Shown piece after piece: positions 63,868 to 64,000 of a stretch of 64,000 nt of DNA. The number at the start of each line of letters is the position of its first letter. Position 1 is the first letter of the stretch. The notes below the pieces were generated by a model. The model did not search any database and was not told the DNA's origin. It saw only the letters and a list, made by a program, of their open reading frames with translations. The stretch comes from Clostridia bacterium (GTDB lineage: Bacteria; Acidobacteriota; Terriglobia; Terriglobales; Acidobacteriaceae): the NCBI GenBank assembly GCA_035561135.1, contig DATMYA010000045.1, forward strand, positions 1-64,000, written 5' to 3'. The translations under genes were made by a program, and so were the position numbers.

Positions 63868-64000
63868 CTATCGCTGGCAGCGAGGACAGTAGTGACTGCT
63901 TCGCCCGGCGATGACGAAGCGCTTAATAGGGGTGCCGCAGACAAGGCAAGGCTTGTTCTCCCGCTGATAGACACGGTGCTGAAACTGGAAGGAGCCGGCA
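63868..64000 (-). CDS. mutM: Formamidopyrimidine-DNA glycosylase, C-terminal end only (cut by window)
   Basis: The last 43 residues of a gene that begins beyond the right edge. They form the Fpg/Nei zinc finger: two Cys pairs CLVC and CPRC separated by GTPIKRFVIAGRSSHY, preceded by FQFQHRVYQRENK. The Lys/Arg-Phe-Val-hydrophobic-x-Gly-Arg pattern is typical of Fpg (MutM), which removes oxidised purines such as 8-oxoguanine from DNA. The stop is at 63868-63870, and 108 bp separate it from the TonB-like gene on the same strand. Confidence 0.82.
   Translation of the reverse strand, partial: AGSFQFQHRVYQRENKPCLVCGTPIKRFVIAGRSSHYCPRCQR

Overview
The window looks like chromosomal DNA of an acidobacterium (Acidobacteriota, probably Terriglobia). 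This is inference from gene content, not a database match: an alternative complex III cluster, an Oar-type carboxypeptidase/TonB receptor, a DUF4953/DUF5117-type metalloprotease, several secreted TPR and Gln/Pro-rich proteins, ECF sigma/zf-HC2 anti-sigma pairs, and frequent GTG or TTG starts behind strong Shine-Dalgarno (SD) sequences. I saw no tRNA, rRNA, CRISPR array, insertion sequence or prophage. Both window edges cut a gene: an unknown secreted repeat protein on the left and the zinc-finger end of an Fpg/MutM glycosylase on the right.

Positions 1-18388, all minus strand. After the secreted repeat protein comes one very tight gene train that reads, in transcription order: Rrf2 regulator, membrane-anchored diheme cytochrome c, narG, narH, narJ, narI, actA, actB, actC, actD, actE, actF. 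It joins a complete membrane nitrate reductase to a complete alternative complex III (quinol:cytochrome c oxidoreductase). The narI-actA junction is only 3 nt. Near-palindromic CRP/FNR-type boxes (GTGAC-N4-GTCAC) lie before the Rrf2 gene and before a small zinc-ribbon gene. A third box of the same design lies before a DUF169 gene at 22758, which suggests a small regulon for low oxygen or nitrogen oxides.

Positions 18389-31379. A BtuB-like TonB-dependent receptor (minus), a GAF-SpoIIE phosphatase, an Asp/Glu racemase and the DUF169 protein are followed by a TetR-controlled RND efflux operon (tetR, outer-membrane factor, membrane fusion protein, RND pump) with a recognisable promoter and palindromic operator. 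A small BON-like secreted protein ends this part.

Positions 31380-45089. A secreted zinc metalloprotease, an Oar-like TonB receptor, an ECF sigma/anti-sigma pair with a very large periplasmic part, a small membrane protein, a secreted phosphoesterase, a Gln-rich secreted protein, and a second ECF sigma factor. This second sigma gene has a sigmaE-like promoter in front of it, and its zf-HC2 partner ends in a TonB_C-like domain.

Positions 45090-64000. Mostly plus-strand housekeeping genes: two secreted TPR proteins, rnc behind a long hairpin, two tandem signal peptidases, an AsmA-family protein, a hexapeptide acyltransferase, a site-2 protease, trpS, scpA, scpB with a large disordered insertion, a pseudouridine synthase with a roughly 400-residue Gly/Phe/Arg tail, and hisC. 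Convergent to these are a ROK glucokinase, a TonB-like protein and the partial mutM on the minus strand.
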